Part shown: piece by piece, positions 19,386-28,153 of the stretch | Layout of the letters: each line of letters opens with the position of its first letter | Numbering within the stretch: the first letter of the stretch is position 1 | Assembly: GCF_003668995.1 (NCBI RefSeq) | Contig: NZ_CP033068.1 | Span: 1,488,001-1,552,000 of the forward strand | DNA length: 64,000 nt | Origin: Flavobacterium sp. 140616W15 | GTDB taxonomy: Bacteria; Bacteroidota; Bacteroidia; Flavobacteriales; Flavobacteriaceae | Direction: 5' to 3' | The notes under the pieces: model-generated | What the model was told of the DNA's origin: nothing | The model's database searches: none | The model's input: the letters and a program-made list of their open reading frames with translations, nothing else | Position numbers and translations under genes: made by a program

Positions 19386-20102
19386 AATTATATATTGTTC
19401 AAGTTGTTTCAATGAAATCCTTCCTTCGTAAATTGCTTTCCCAATAATTGTTCCTTCACAACCCAACTCAGCTAGTTTTGGTAATTCGTCAAATGTTGAA
19501 ATCCCACCAGAGGCAATAAGTTTTATTTCATTGGCTTGAGCAAGAATCTTGGTGTATAATTCAAAACTAGGGCCTTCTAGCATTCCATCTTTTGCAATAT
19601 CGGTACAAATAACGTACTGAATTCCTTTTTCTTGATAATCTTGTATAAATGGGATTAGATCTTCGTTAGAATCTTCTAGCCAACCTGAAACAGCAACTTT
19701 TTCATTATTAGCATCAGCTCCAAGTATTATTTTATCAGAACCGTATTCAGCAATCCATTTTTCGAATATTTCTCTGTTTTTTACTGCAATACTTCCGCCA
19801 GTAATTTGGTTTGCACCGCTCTCGAAAGCAATCTTTAAATCGGCATCGGATTTTAATCCGCCTCCAAAATCAATTTTCAAGTTTGTTCTTGTTGCAATTT
19901 GCTCCAGAATTTTATAATTCACAATTTGGCTTGATTTTGCTCCATCTAAATCTACTAAATGCAAGTATTCTATTCCGTGTGCCTCAAATGATTTGGCTAC
20001 TTCGAGTGGGTTTTCATTGTAAATAATCTTGGTGTTGTAATCTCCCTTGGATAAGCGAACACATTTCCCTTCGATAATATCTATGGCTGGTATTATTCTC
20101 AT
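19380..20102 (-). CDS. hisA: ProFAR isomerase
   Basis: This 240-aa TIM barrel isomerises ProFAR to PRFAR. It has the paired phosphate and acid motifs: [17 protein letters not shown] with the first catalytic Asp near residue 8, and [14 protein letters not shown] with the second. [11 protein letters not shown] and [12 protein letters not shown] are the phosphate-binding loops. The C-terminus ([10 protein letters not shown]) ends within the start of the third 77-bp repeat copy, so the repeat may have trimmed or replaced the original stop region. Confidence 0.96.
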   Translation of the reverse strand: MRIIPAIDIIEGKCVRLSKGDYNTKIIYNENPLEVAKSFEAHGIEYLHLVDLDGAKSSQIVNYKILEQIATRTNLKIDFGGGLKSDADLKIAFESGANQITGGSIAVKNREIFEKWIAEYGSDKIILGADANNEKVAVSGWLEDSNEDLIPFIQDYQEKGIQYVICTDIAKDGMLEGPSFELYTKILAQANEIKLIASGGISTFDELPKLAELGCEGTIIGKAIYEGRISLKQLEQYIIR

Positions 20103-20157
20103 TTTATTCTAAGTCTTTAGTTTTGAAAACTTAAAGTCAGGTGACTCAGGTTATCTC

Positions 20158-20739
20158 TTATAATTTTAAAAAATTCTCTAATATTTGTTCTCCTATATTT
20201 CCACTTTTTTCTGGGTGAAATTGAGTTCCATAAAAATTGTTTTTTTGTAATGCCGATGCATATTCTGCACCGTAATTTGTTGTAGCAATTGCTTCTTTGC
20301 AAAGTGGTGCGTAATAGCTATGTACTAAGTACATATATTCGTTTTCGTTAATCCCAGTAAATAAAGAAGATTGCAGATTGTAAATGGTATTCCAGCCCAT
20401 TTGTGGTACTTTTACTGTAGATGTAAATTTTATTATATCAACATCAAAAATTCCTAATCCAGACGTATTTCCTTCTTCTGTTGATTTACACATTAATTGC
20501 ATTCCCAAGCAAATTCCCAAAACGGGTTGTTTTAGATTTGGAACCAAAGAATCTAAACCGCTTTCTACTAATTTTTCCATTGCTGAGCTTGCTTCGCCAA
20601 CACCTGGAAAAATGACTTTATCTGCAGTGCTTATTTCGTTACGATTATTGCTTAAAGTAGCTTTATATCCTAATCTTTCAATTGCGAACATAATGCTCTG
20701 AATATTTCCTGCACCGTAATCTATAATTACTATTTTCAT
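20158..20739 (-). CDS. hisH: Imidazole glycerol phosphate synthase, glutaminase subunit
   Basis: This 193-aa class I amidotransferase supplies ammonia to HisF. The nucleophile cysteine is in PVLGICLGMQLM (about residue 77), and the His/Glu of the triad are in GTQFHPEKSG near the C-terminus. The N-terminal KIVIIDYGAGNIQSI is typical. The 55-bp spacer to hisA holds a short imperfect inverted repeat (CTTTAGTTTT 20115-20124 / AAAACTTAAAG 20126-20136). Confidence 0.96.
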   Translation of the reverse strand: MKIVIIDYGAGNIQSIMFAIERLGYKATLSNNRNEISTADKVIFPGVGEASSAMEKLVESGLDSLVPNLKQPVLGICLGMQLMCKSTEEGNTSGLGIFDVDIIKFTSTVKVPQMGWNTIYNLQSSLFTGINENEYMYLVHSYYAPLCKEAIATTNYGAEYASALQKNNFYGTQFHPEKSGNIGEQILENFLKL

Positions 20740-20816
20740 TTAATTTTTGTTTCAGGTTTAAAGTTTCAAGTTTCAAGTTACATATCGAACCTGAAACCTA
20801 AAACTTGAAACATTTT
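20740..20816. repeat. Inverted-repeat spacer between hisB and hisH
   Basis: GTTTCAGGTT (20749-20758) pairs with AACCTGAAAC (20788-20797), and the tandem words GTTTCAAGTTTCAAGTT oppose AAAACTTGAAAC. This is the same word family as in the ilvB-ilvN spacer. Confidence 0.65.
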
Positions 20817-21953
20817 TTACAACATTCCTTTTGTACTTGGTAAAATCATTTTTTCGGTATCTCTTTTTACGGCTACCTTTATTGCTTTTGCGAAAGCTTT
20901 AAAAATAGCTTCTATCTTATGATGTTCGTTTGTTCCTTCGGCTTTGATGTTGATATTTGCTTTGGCGCCATCCGAGAATGATTTAAAGAAATGATAAAAC
21001 ATCTCAGTAGGCATCTTTCCAACCATTTCACGTTTAAATTCGGTTTCCCAAACCAACCAGTTTCTACCCCCAAAATCTATGGCAACTTGCGATAAACAGT
21101 CGTCCATTGGTAAGCAAAAACCATAACGCTCAATTCCTAGTTTGTTTCCTAATGCTTTTGCAAAAACTTCACCTAATGCAATTGCGGTATCTTCGATTGT
21201 GTGGTGTTCATCGACTTCGAGATCTCCTTTTACGAGAATTTCAAGATCCATTTGTCCGTGGCGGGCAATTTGATCTAGCATATGATCGAAAAATGCAATT
21301 CCTGTTTCGATTTTACTTTTTCCAGTTCCGTCAAGATTCAGGTTAATGTAAATATCAGTTTCGTTGGTTTTGCGTGTTATTGTAGCTGAACGTGCTTCAA
21401 GCTTCAAAAACTCATATATTGTTTTCCAATCAGTGGTTTGTACTGCGATTACTGGATCTAATTCTTCTCTTTTTGATGCTACTTCAGTACTACCTAAACC
21501 TTCATCTGTATTAATGAAAATAGCTTTAGAACCTAGATTTTTAGCTAATTCTACATCTGTTAGACGATCTCCCAATACAAATGAATTTTCCAAATCGTAT
21601 GCAGGATTGTTTATGTATTGTGTTAACATTCCAGTTCTAGGTTTACGTGTTGGTGCATTCTCATGTGGAAAGGTTTTGTCTATAAAAACTGCTTCAAAAA
21701 CAACTCCTTCATTTTCAAATGCTTTTATTATAAAATTATGTGTTGGCCAGAATGTTTCTTCAGGATGAGAATCGGTTCCTAATCCGTCTTGATTAGTTAC
21801 CATTACTAATTCATAATCTAGTTCATTGGCAATTTTAGCCAAATATTGAAATGCTTTTGGGTAGAATTCTAATTTTTCAAAACTATCCAATTGGTAATCT
21901 GCTGGTTCTAGAACCATTGTTCCGTCACGGTCTATAAAAAGTACTTTTTTCAT
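20817..21953 (-). CDS. hisB: Bifunctional histidinol-phosphatase / imidazoleglycerol-phosphate dehydratase
   Basis: This 378-aa fusion has an N-terminal HAD phosphatase ([10 protein letters not shown], residues 5-14; later [14 protein letters not shown]) and a C-terminal dehydratase ([45 protein letters not shown]). The order and length match enterobacterial HisB. It performs the dehydration to imidazole acetol-phosphate and the later dephosphorylation to histidinol. It lies between hisC and hisH. Confidence 0.97.
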   Translation of the reverse strand: MKKVLFIDRDGTMVLEPADYQLDSFEKLEFYPKAFQYLAKIANELDYELVMVTNQDGLGTDSHPEETFWPTHNFIIKAFENEGVVFEAVFIDKTFPHENAPTRKPRTGMLTQYINNPAYDLENSFVLGDRLTDVELAKNLGSKAIFINTDEGLGSTEVASKREELDPVIAVQTTDWKTIYEFLKLEARSATITRKTNETDIYINLNLDGTGKSKIETGIAFFDHMLDQIARHGQMDLEILVKGDLEVDEHHTIEDTAIALGEVFAKALGNKLGIERYGFCLPMDDCLSQVAIDFGGRNWLVWETEFKREMVGKMPTEMFYHFFKSFSDGAKANINIKAEGTNEHHKIEAIFKAFAKAIKVAVKRDTEKMILPSTKGML

Positions 21954-21963
21954 GGTTTATTTT

Positions 21964-22036
21964 TTTTGTCACAGATTTTACAGATTAAAGAGGGGTTTTT
22001 ATTGAGGGAAAAATTTAATAATCTGCTAAATCTGTA
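21964..22036. repeat. Inverted-repeat spacer between hisC and hisB
   Basis: ACAGATTTTACAGATT (21971-21986) opposes AATCTGCTAAATCTGT (22020-22035), pairing at 14 of 16 positions. The 'CACAGATTTACAGATT' word is a recurrent intergenic motif, and a related fragment occurs near 16808-16824. Confidence 0.6.
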
Positions 22037-22046
22037 GCCTATTCTT

Positions 22047-23096
22047 TTAATTCAATAATTTTAATGCTTCAATTAATTTTTTATTCTCGACCTCAGTTCC
22101 AACAGTTAATCGCAAACAATTTTCGCATAATGGCTGAGTTGTTCTATTTCTTATAACGATTCCTTTTGCAATTAATTCATCATATCTTTTGTTGGCATCA
22201 TCTACTTTTACTAAAATGAAATTGGCTTCGGTTGGGTATATTTTTTTAATATAATCTATATTAAGTAATACTTTAAGTAATTGCTCTCTTTGTGCAATAA
22301 TAGAAGCTATTTCTGTATTTATTTTAGCATTTTCTTTTAGGCGTAAACCTGCTCTTTGTTGTGTTAGTTCGTTTACATTATAGGGTGGTTTTATTTTGTT
22401 TAAAATAGAAACAACCTCCTTAGTGGCATAGCAAATTCCTAATCGTATCCCCGCTAATCCATATGCTTTTGAGAGTGTTTGAGTAATTATTAAATTAGGA
22501 TACGCATCCAATTCGTTAATCCAACTTTCTTTTTTAGAGAAATCGATGTACGCTTCATCAATAACTACCAAGCCTTTGAAATTCTGTAATAATGTGACCA
22601 CACTCTCATCTAAAAATGAGTTACCTGTTGGGTTATTTGGAGAGCATAAAAAGATAATTTTAGTGTTTTCATCTACAGCGCTTAAGATTTTTTCAATCTG
22701 TGGCTGAAAGTCTTCTGAGAGTAAGACCTCTCTATTTTCTACGTCATTTATATTTGCCAACACACTATACATGCCGTATGTTGGTGGTAATGATATCACA
22801 TTATCTTTTTTAGGTTCACAAAATGCCCGAAATAGTAAATCGAGTACTTCATCGCTTCCGTTTCCTAATAATATCTGATTTTGGTTAACATTTTTTTGTT
22901 TTGCTAAAACTTGCTTTACGTTATTTTGTTGTGGATCTGGATAACGATTTACACCGTTTTCATATGGATTTTCGTTAGCATCCAAAAATACCATGTTGGC
23001 GGTATCAAAATCTTCAAATTCATCGCGTGCAGACGAATAGGGTTTTAATTTTTTTACGTTTGTGCGAACTAAGTTATTTATATCAAAATTTTCCAT
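22047..23096 (-). CDS. hisC: Histidinol-phosphate aminotransferase
   Basis: This 349-aa PLP enzyme transaminates imidazole acetol-phosphate. It shows LVRTNVKKLKPYSSARDEF at the start, FLDANENPYENGVNRYPDPQ, the NNPTGN motif, the DEAYIDF motif, the Schiff-base lysine in TQTLSKAYGLAGIRLG, and a C-terminal LRLTVGTEVEN with the substrate-binding arginine. It lies between hisD and hisB. Confidence 0.97.
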   Translation of the reverse strand: MENFDINNLVRTNVKKLKPYSSARDEFEDFDTANMVFLDANENPYENGVNRYPDPQQNNVKQVLAKQKNVNQNQILLGNGSDEVLDLLFRAFCEPKKDNVISLPPTYGMYSVLANINDVENREVLLSEDFQPQIEKILSAVDENTKIIFLCSPNNPTGNSFLDESVVTLLQNFKGLVVIDEAYIDFSKKESWINELDAYPNLIITQTLSKAYGLAGIRLGICYATKEVVSILNKIKPPYNVNELTQQRAGLRLKENAKINTEIASIIAQREQLLKVLLNIDYIKKIYPTEANFILVKVDDANKRYDELIAKGIVIRNRTTQPLCENCLRLTVGTEVENKKLIEALKLLN

Positions 23097-23109
23097 GTTA
23101 TTGTTTTTT

Positions 23110-23285
23110 AATTTATAGAAGAAAGAGAATAGATAATAGACATTGGCTTTAAAAACATAGTATTGATTTTCTTTACTCTATGTTCTTTTTAACCTTTCAT
23201 TTACTCTCTATTATCTATTTTCTTTACTCTATTCTCTTGCTTCTATTCTCTTGCTTCTATTCTCTATCCTCTTACTTAATTCTCT
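23110..23285. repeat. Repeat spacer between hisD and hisC that invades the hisD 3' end
   Basis: AATAGATAATAGA (23128-23140) is the exact reverse complement of TCTATTATCTATT (23207-23219). To the right the purine/pyrimidine words CTATTCTCTTGCTT and ATTCTCTATTCTC repeat several times and continue across the hisD stop (23229) into its last codons. The repeat therefore supplies coding sequence. Confidence 0.65.
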
Positions 23286-24575
23286 ATTCTCTTTTTCTAT
23301 CTGCTTCAATCGTAAGGTAACTGCATTTTTATGAGCTTGTAATCCTTCGGCTTCTGCCATAACTTCAATGGCGTTACCGATATTCAGGATTCCTTTTTCG
23401 GTTATTTTCTGAAAAGTCATTGACTTCATAAAGCTATCAAGATTTACTCCGCTGTAATTCTTAGCGTAACCGTTTGTTGGCAAAGTATGATTGGTCCCTG
23501 ATGCGTAATCGCCTGCACTTTCGGGAGTATAATTGCCAATAAAAACGGATCCCGCATTATAGATTCCATCTGAGTAAAAATCATCATCTTCAGTGCAAAT
23601 AATAAAGTGTTCTGGTCCGTATTCATTAATTAGTTCTAGAGCAACTCTGTTATTTTCGACATAAATGAGCTTTGAATTTGCAATTGCTTTTTCGGCGATT
23701 TCTTTTCTTGGTAAAAGAGTTATTTGAGACTGAATTTCATTTTCTACAGCATCAATCAGCGCTTTAGATGTAGAAACTAAGATTACCTGACTATCTGTTC
23801 CGTGTTCTGCCTGCGACAATAAATCGGAAGCTACAAAAGCTGGAACGGCACTGTCATCAGCCACAACCAGTAATTCTGAAGGACCAGCTGGCATGTCTAT
23901 CGCTACACCAAACTGTGTTGCTAGTTGTTTTGCTACAGTTACAAACTGATTTCCTGGACCAAATATTTTATATACTTTAGGGATTGTTTCTGTGCCAAAA
24001 GTCATTCCTGCAATTGCCTGAATGCCTCCTACTTTTATGATTTTGGTTACTCCGCATAAATTTGCAGCATATAAAATTGCAGGATTTATTTTTCCATTTT
24101 TATCTGGTGGTGAACACAAAACGATTTCATTACAACCTGCTATTGCAGCAGGAACGGCAAGCATTAAAACTGTCGAAAATAAAGGGGCTGTTCCTCCTGG
24201 AATATACAAACCAATTTTTTGGATAGGCCTTTTTTCTTGCCAGCAAGTAACTCCTTCAGTGGTTTCAATAGTTATTCTTTCGGTTTTTTGTGCCGAGTGG
24301 AACTGGTAAATATTGTTTTTTGCTAACAGAATAGCTTCTTTGAGCTCATTTGGTATCAAAGCAATTGCTTCGTTTATTTCGTTTTGCGATACTTCGTTAG
24401 TATCTAAAGTAATGCCATCAAAGATAGAAGTGTATTTTGAAACAGCTTCGTCTCCCTTTTTTTGTACTTCTTTAAATATTTCTTTAACCGTAGTCTCTAT
24501 ATCATCGATTGTTTTGGTTGGTCTTTTTAATATTTCTAACCAAGTTTCTGCAGCTGGATTGTATATCTTTTTCAT
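23229..24575 (-). CDS. hisD: Histidinol dehydrogenase
   Basis: The 448-aa enzyme oxidises histidinol to histidine in two NAD-dependent steps. It shows GLYIPGGTAPLFSTVLMLAVPA, the zinc/substrate segment DLLSQAEHGTDSQ, catalytic EYGPEHF, and the C-terminal SGTNHTLPTNGYAKNYSGV. Typical HisD proteins end about 20 residues earlier. The tail after VTLRLKQIEK (NRELSKRIENRSKRIEARE) is encoded by repeat sequence and is periodic and charged. It is the second gene of the operon, 82 bp after hisG. Confidence 0.96.
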   Translation of the reverse strand: MKKIYNPAAETWLEILKRPTKTIDDIETTVKEIFKEVQKKGDEAVSKYTSIFDGITLDTNEVSQNEINEAIALIPNELKEAILLAKNNIYQFHSAQKTERITIETTEGVTCWQEKRPIQKIGLYIPGGTAPLFSTVLMLAVPAAIAGCNEIVLCSPPDKNGKINPAILYAANLCGVTKIIKVGGIQAIAGMTFGTETIPKVYKIFGPGNQFVTVAKQLATQFGVAIDMPAGPSELLVVADDSAVPAFVASDLLSQAEHGTDSQVILVSTSKALIDAVENEIQSQITLLPRKEIAEKAIANSKLIYVENNRVALELINEYGPEHFIICTEDDDFYSDGIYNAGSVFIGNYTPESAGDYASGTNHTLPTNGYAKNYSGVNLDSFMKSMTFQKITEKGILNIGNAIEVMAEAEGLQAHKNAVTLRLKQIEKENRELSKRIENRSKRIEARE

Positions 24576-24592
24576 TGTTATTTTTGAATTAT

Positions 24593-24639
24593 GCTTTAAG
24601 CTTTGTTTACTTTGTGATGTCGTTTTTTGAGCTTAAAGC
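24593..24639. repeat. Inverted repeat between hisG and hisD
   Basis: GCTTTAAGCT (24593-24602) is the perfect reverse complement of AGCTTAAAGC (24630-24639) within the 82-bp spacer. It could be a weak terminator or processing hairpin, or simply another member of the spacer repeats. Confidence 0.55.
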
Positions 24640-24657
24640 TAAAAAGCAGTGCTTTTA

Positions 24658-25515
24658 TTAAAGTACCATTTTCTCTATTGGACATACCAAAATTCCTTCG
24701 GCTCCTACATCTTTTAGTTTGTCAATTACATCCCAAAAAGTATCTTTATCAATTACTGAGTGAACACTACTCCATCCTTCTTGTGCTAGAGGTAATACAG
24801 TAAGGCTTCTTAAAACGGGTAGTATTTTACCCACCTCTTCAATTTTATCATTTGGAATATTCATTAAGATATATCTTGATTTTCGAGCTCTAAGAACTGA
24901 TTCTATCCTAAATTTAAGCGTATCAATTAGCTTTTGGTTTTCTGGATTTATCTTTGGAGAAACTGCAAGAACAGCTTCACTTTTTAAGATTATTTCTACT
25001 TCTTTCAGGTTGTTTTTAAATAATGTGCTTCCGCTTGATACAATATCTACAATTGCATCTGCAAGGCCTATGTTTGGAGCAATTTCTACTGATCCTGATA
25101 TTTGGTGAATGTCTACTGATAATCCAAATGAATTAAAGTAATCAGTAACAGTATTAGGATAAGAAGTTGCAATGCGTAATCCGTCAAGGTCTTTTATCGA
25201 ATTGTATTCGAATGCTTTAGGTACTGCAACTGAAACTTTGCATTTAGAAAAACCTAATTTTTGTGCAATTTGAATTCCTTTTCCTTTTTCGACTAATAAA
25301 TTATCTCCAACGATGGCTGCATCTACTACGCCATCTATTAAATATTGTGGAATATCTGAATTTCTTAGGAATAAAACCTCTAATGGGAAATTAGTGGCTT
25401 CGGCTTTTAATTGGTCGTTACCGTTGTCTATCGAAATTCCGCAATCTTTTAAGATTTGAATGCTTTCTTCGTTTAAACGACCTGATTTTTGAATTGCAAT
25501 TTTTAAAGTACTCAT
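24658..25515 (-). CDS. hisG: ATP phosphoribosyltransferase, long form
   Basis: The 285-aa product is the long, HisZ-independent form with a C-terminal PII-like regulatory domain, usually the site of histidine feedback inhibition. It catalyses the first step of histidine synthesis. Visible are KIAIQKSGRLNEESIQILKDCG at the N-terminus, the family signature around IGLADAIVDIVSSGSTLF, and the C-terminal segment SVHSVIDKDTFWDVIDKLKDVGAEGILVCPIEKM. It is the first structural gene after the His leader and attenuator. Confidence 0.96.
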   Translation of the reverse strand: MSTLKIAIQKSGRLNEESIQILKDCGISIDNGNDQLKAEATNFPLEVLFLRNSDIPQYLIDGVVDAAIVGDNLLVEKGKGIQIAQKLGFSKCKVSVAVPKAFEYNSIKDLDGLRIATSYPNTVTDYFNSFGLSVDIHQISGSVEIAPNIGLADAIVDIVSSGSTLFKNNLKEVEIILKSEAVLAVSPKINPENQKLIDTLKFRIESVLRARKSRYILMNIPNDKIEEVGKILPVLRSLTVLPLAQEGWSSVHSVIDKDTFWDVIDKLKDVGAEGILVCPIEKMVL

Positions 25516-25566
25516 TTTAGTTTTTTGGTTTAAATTAATAATCTGAGTACAAAGAATTAGGTATAA

Positions 25567-25599
25567 AAAAACCCGTTTGATGTACTCAAACGGGTTTTT
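25567..25599 (-). terminator. Attenuator terminator of the his operon
   Basis: A perfect 14-bp stem (AAAAACCCGTTTGA 25567-25580, TCAAACGGGTTTTT 25586-25599) with a 5-nt loop ends in a T-run on the minus strand, between the leader peptide and hisG. Minus-strand CTCAAGCG inside the leader ORF (25643-25636) can pair with CGTTTGAG (25592-25585) using one G-U pair, providing a possible antiterminator. Confidence 0.88.
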
Positions 25600-25626
25600 A
25601 AAATATGATGATTTACACGCATACCA

Positions 25627-25686
25627 TTAACACATCGCTTGAGAGCAATAATGAAAATGATGATGATGTAATTGAATTAATGGCAT
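25627..25686 (-). CDS. hisL: His-rich leader peptide of the his operon
   Basis: The 19-codon ORF encodes MPLIQLHHHHFHYCSQAMC, with five His codons, four of them consecutive. It starts about 26 nt after the predicted transcription start and is followed by a Rho-independent terminator before hisG. This is the classic organisation of histidine attenuation: low charged His-tRNA stalls the ribosome and frees the antiterminator segment lying in the Ser-Gln-Ala codons. The symbol is used by analogy with enterobacterial hisL; homology is not implied. Confidence 0.9.
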   Translation of the reverse strand: MPLIQLHHHHFHYCSQAMC

Positions 25687-25718
25687 AACTTGAATTGTTT
25701 TTTTCTTTGATTCGTTTG

Positions 25719-25750
25719 CAAATATACTAGATAATTTAATGAAAAAGCAA
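25719..25750 (-). promoter_or_regulatory. Putative his operon promoter
   Basis: Minus-strand TATATTTG (25726-25719) is a perfect -7 box, with TTG at 25750-25748, 21 nt upstream. Predicted transcription start is near 25712, just upstream of the leader ORF. Confidence 0.6.
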
Positions 25751-25853
25751 TTTTTAATTTAACTTAAAATGATTTTATTGTTAAATTTAATAATTCTAGA
25801 AGGTTAAAGCCTGTAAACATTAGCATTTGTCTAAAGAAAAGTGTTATGCTTTA

Positions 25854-27254
25854 TTAAGTTTTAATTAGGCTATTTTTAAGAAAAGTAAGTTTTACTACCG
25901 TTCCCTCATTTAACTTGCTTGAAACAGAAATTGGAATATCTAGTAATAGGCTTATTTTTTTTACAATAGATAAACCTAAGCCCATTCCTTTTATTTCTGG
26001 ATGCAACTCAGCATGTGAACGGAAGAATTGATTGAATACTTTTTGCATGTCTTTAGACGGAATTCCTATTCCAGAGTCGATAATTTCGCATTCAAATCCA
26101 TTTAAAATATCAGTTACTACAATGTCTAATGTGCCTTCTTGCTTAGAATATTTTAGAGCATTTGAAATCAGGTTATTTAAGATTATAGTTAGTAAATAGG
26201 GATCGGTTTCTAAACAATAATCCTTCTGAAAATTTGTAGAGAAATGAATTTTTTTAGACTGAATTGCATTTGAATGCCGTGAGAGTGTGTCTAAAATTAA
26301 AGCATTTAAATATACTTTCTCTGTTTTTAGACCTTGATCTGTATTATCAAATCGGGCTAATAACAGCAATTGATCGACCAGTGTATTTAGTCGGTCAACT
26401 TCAGAAATGCAAAAATTTATTTTTTCCTCATATTCTTTATTATCACGAGGTTTACGTATTAAAACCTCAAGAGTACCTTTAATTATAGTTAAAGGCGTTC
26501 TCAGTTCATGTGAAGCATCAGAGGTAAATTGTTTTTCTCTTTCGAGCGCATTCTCAATTCTTTCTAATAAGCTATTTATTGTTTTTGATAATACGTGTAA
26601 TTCATCACGATTTCCAGGTAGTGGAATTCTAGTTTTTAGATTGTCTTTGGTGATACTATTTGATGTTTCAATAATAGTATTAATAGGCTTGATACTTTTT
26701 CCTGCAAAAAATCGAGCTATAAAAAATAATAATATCAAGATTAGAGGGAAAGCTACAATTAGTATATAGAATAAGTTGTCTAGTACTAACATAGAATTGG
26801 TTAAAGACATAGCGATTATTAAATATCCTATTTTGTTATTTTTTACATAAATAGGTACTTGGATCTGTCTTATGATATTGTCTAATAGCTTAGTATTAAA
26901 TAATTCAAAATTTTCTTTTTGATTATCAAAAACTAAGGTCTCAGATTTTAAATTGGGGGATTTTTCAATAATTGTTCCATTTAAATCCAAAAACTGAACA
27001 AAAACTGGATTTACATCAACAGTGTTATGTTCTCGTTCATTCCACTCCTCAATGTCTATTAAAGTTAAAATGCCATTTGTAACATTTATCTCGTCTAGAT
27101 GATTTTTAATTTCTACATTAATATCATTGTCAATACTAGTATAAACATTTTGTTTTACAATTGTATAGATAGTAAAAAATACCACAAAAATTAATAATGC
27201 AGTAATCGCAATATAGTTGAAAGCGATTCGGTCCTTAAATGATAATTGTAGCAT
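25854..27254 (-). CDS. Two-component sensor histidine kinase (HAMP, OmpR-type partner)
   Basis: The 466-aa kinase has TM1 near residues 12-33, an extracytoplasmic sensor of about 125 residues, TM2 near 160-185, a HAMP segment, the phospho-acceptor His249 in TSDASHELRTPLTIIKG, and an ATPase domain with the N box LNNLISNALKYS, DSGIGIP and GMGLGLSIVKK. It is encoded 4 bp after the response regulator, so they form one operon. The sensor is acidic but not obviously related to a known ligand domain. Context (PmrA-like box, LtaS/EptA-like target) hints at an envelope signal. Confidence 0.95.
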   Translation of the reverse strand: MLQLSFKDRIAFNYIAITALLIFVVFFTIYTIVKQNVYTSIDNDINVEIKNHLDEINVTNGILTLIDIEEWNEREHNTVDVNPVFVQFLDLNGTIIEKSPNLKSETLVFDNQKENFELFNTKLLDNIIRQIQVPIYVKNNKIGYLIIAMSLTNSMLVLDNLFYILIVAFPLILILLFFIARFFAGKSIKPINTIIETSNSITKDNLKTRIPLPGNRDELHVLSKTINSLLERIENALEREKQFTSDASHELRTPLTIIKGTLEVLIRKPRDNKEYEEKINFCISEVDRLNTLVDQLLLLARFDNTDQGLKTEKVYLNALILDTLSRHSNAIQSKKIHFSTNFQKDYCLETDPYLLTIILNNLISNALKYSKQEGTLDIVVTDILNGFECEIIDSGIGIPSKDMQKVFNQFFRSHAELHPEIKGMGLGLSIVKKISLLLDIPISVSSKLNEGTVVKLTFLKNSLIKT

Positions 27255-27258
27255 CTAA

Positions 27259-27921
27259 TTAGTCGTTTGCAATGTAGCCAATACCGCGAATTGTTTTGAT
27301 GTAATCTTCTTCGATTTTTAAATTCAATTTCTTTCGAATTGCATTCATAAAAACGTCGATAACACTCGTGTCGTATTCAAAGTTGATTTGCCAAACAGCC
27401 TGTAATATTTGATTTCGAGTACACACAGTTCCTTTATTCTTAACCAGATAAGTTAATAAATCAAATTCTCTTTGTGTAAGTGAAACTTTAACGTCATTGG
27501 TGCAAACGGTATGTTGTGCTAAATTAATTTTGATAGTTCCAAGGGTTAGTATTTCGGGAGTATTTTGGTTCCTAAAATGAATTTTAATTCGCTCAATGAG
27601 CTCTTCAAAACTAAAAGGTTTTTTGATATAATCATTTGCACCAGCTTTTAATCCTTCAATAGTTTCGAGAACTGTGTCCTTTGCCGTCAAAAAGAGTATT
27701 GGGGTTACCGTATCTTTAATTCTAATGGCTTTACATAAATCTAATCCATTGATTTTTGGAAGCATCCAATCAAGTAAAATTAGATCAAATTTTTCTTTCT
27801 GGGTTAGTTCAAACCCAGCTAATCCATCAGAAACAGTCGATATTTTGTACCCTTCCTCTTCTAAACCTTGCTTTAGAAATTGCACAATACCAGCTTCATC
27901 TTCGACAATTAAAATATGCAT
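27259..27921 (-). CDS. Response regulator, OmpR/PhoB family
   Basis: The 220-aa protein has a receiver domain with acidic pocket EDE at residues 7-9, phospho-acceptor Asp51 in LILLDWMLP, and the conserved lysine in YIKKPFSFEEL. A winged-helix DNA-binding domain follows (LTQREFDLLTYLVKN, VIDVFMNAIRKKL, IRGIGYI). It is the first gene of the pair with the sensor kinase. Direct repeats upstream of the divergent gene are a good candidate for its binding site. Its size and domain plan match PmrA/QseB-type regulators. Confidence 0.95.
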   Translation of the reverse strand: MHILIVEDEAGIVQFLKQGLEEEGYKISTVSDGLAGFELTQKEKFDLILLDWMLPKINGLDLCKAIRIKDTVTPILFLTAKDTVLETIEGLKAGANDYIKKPFSFEELIERIKIHFRNQNTPEILTLGTIKINLAQHTVCTNDVKVSLTQREFDLLTYLVKNKGTVCTRNQILQAVWQINFEYDTSVIDVFMNAIRKKLNLKIEEDYIKTIRGIGYIAND

Positions 27922-27995
27922 TTTTTAATTTATTTGTATTTTTAATTTATTTGATGGCCTTTTAGAAAAAACGTAATGAGCCACTTTATTAATTT

Positions 27996-28003
27996 CAAAG
28001 ATA
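27996..28003 (-). promoter_or_regulatory. Putative -7 box for the two-component operon
   Basis: Minus-strand TATCTTTG fits TAnnTTTG perfectly. The predicted leader is about 68 nt. No good -33 element is seen, so confidence is limited. Confidence 0.4.
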
Positions 28004-28124
28004 AATGTTTTTGGTATGTGTTGGTTATGACTCCATATTTCTGATTTGAAAAAAAATATTTGACAAGAATAATACTCTTAAAAAAAAGATATTAACATTT
28101 TGTTAATATACATAAAATGCATTA

Positions 28125-28153
28125 TCTTAAGACAATCTTAAGGTAACACTAAG
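28125..28153 (+). promoter_or_regulatory. PmrA-like direct repeat, candidate response-regulator operator
   Basis: TCTTAAG occurs at 28125-28131 and again at 28136-28142, so CTTAAG-N5-CTTAAG is exact; a degenerate third half-site (ACTAAG) follows at 28148-28153 in the same 11-bp phase. A further TTAAG at 28166-28170 abuts the putative -33 TTG (28171). The enterobacterial PmrA consensus is YTTAAK-N5-YTTAAK, and OmpR-family regulators bind tandem half-sites one helical turn apart. The site lies about 70-95 bp upstream of the LtaS/EptA-like gene and next to the divergent regulator operon. Confidence 0.7.

Noticed and set aside
21364..21768. 134-codon plus-strand ORF opposite hisB
   Set aside because: Antisense shadow of the HAD domain of HisB.
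25627..25686. Metal-binding His-rich peptide
   Set aside because: Its position between promoter and attenuator of the his operon explains the His run better as a leader peptide.
26407..26769. 120-codon plus-strand ORF opposite the sensor kinase gene
   Set aside because: It is antisense to a clear histidine kinase and its composition is a frame shadow; no promoter or motif supports it.
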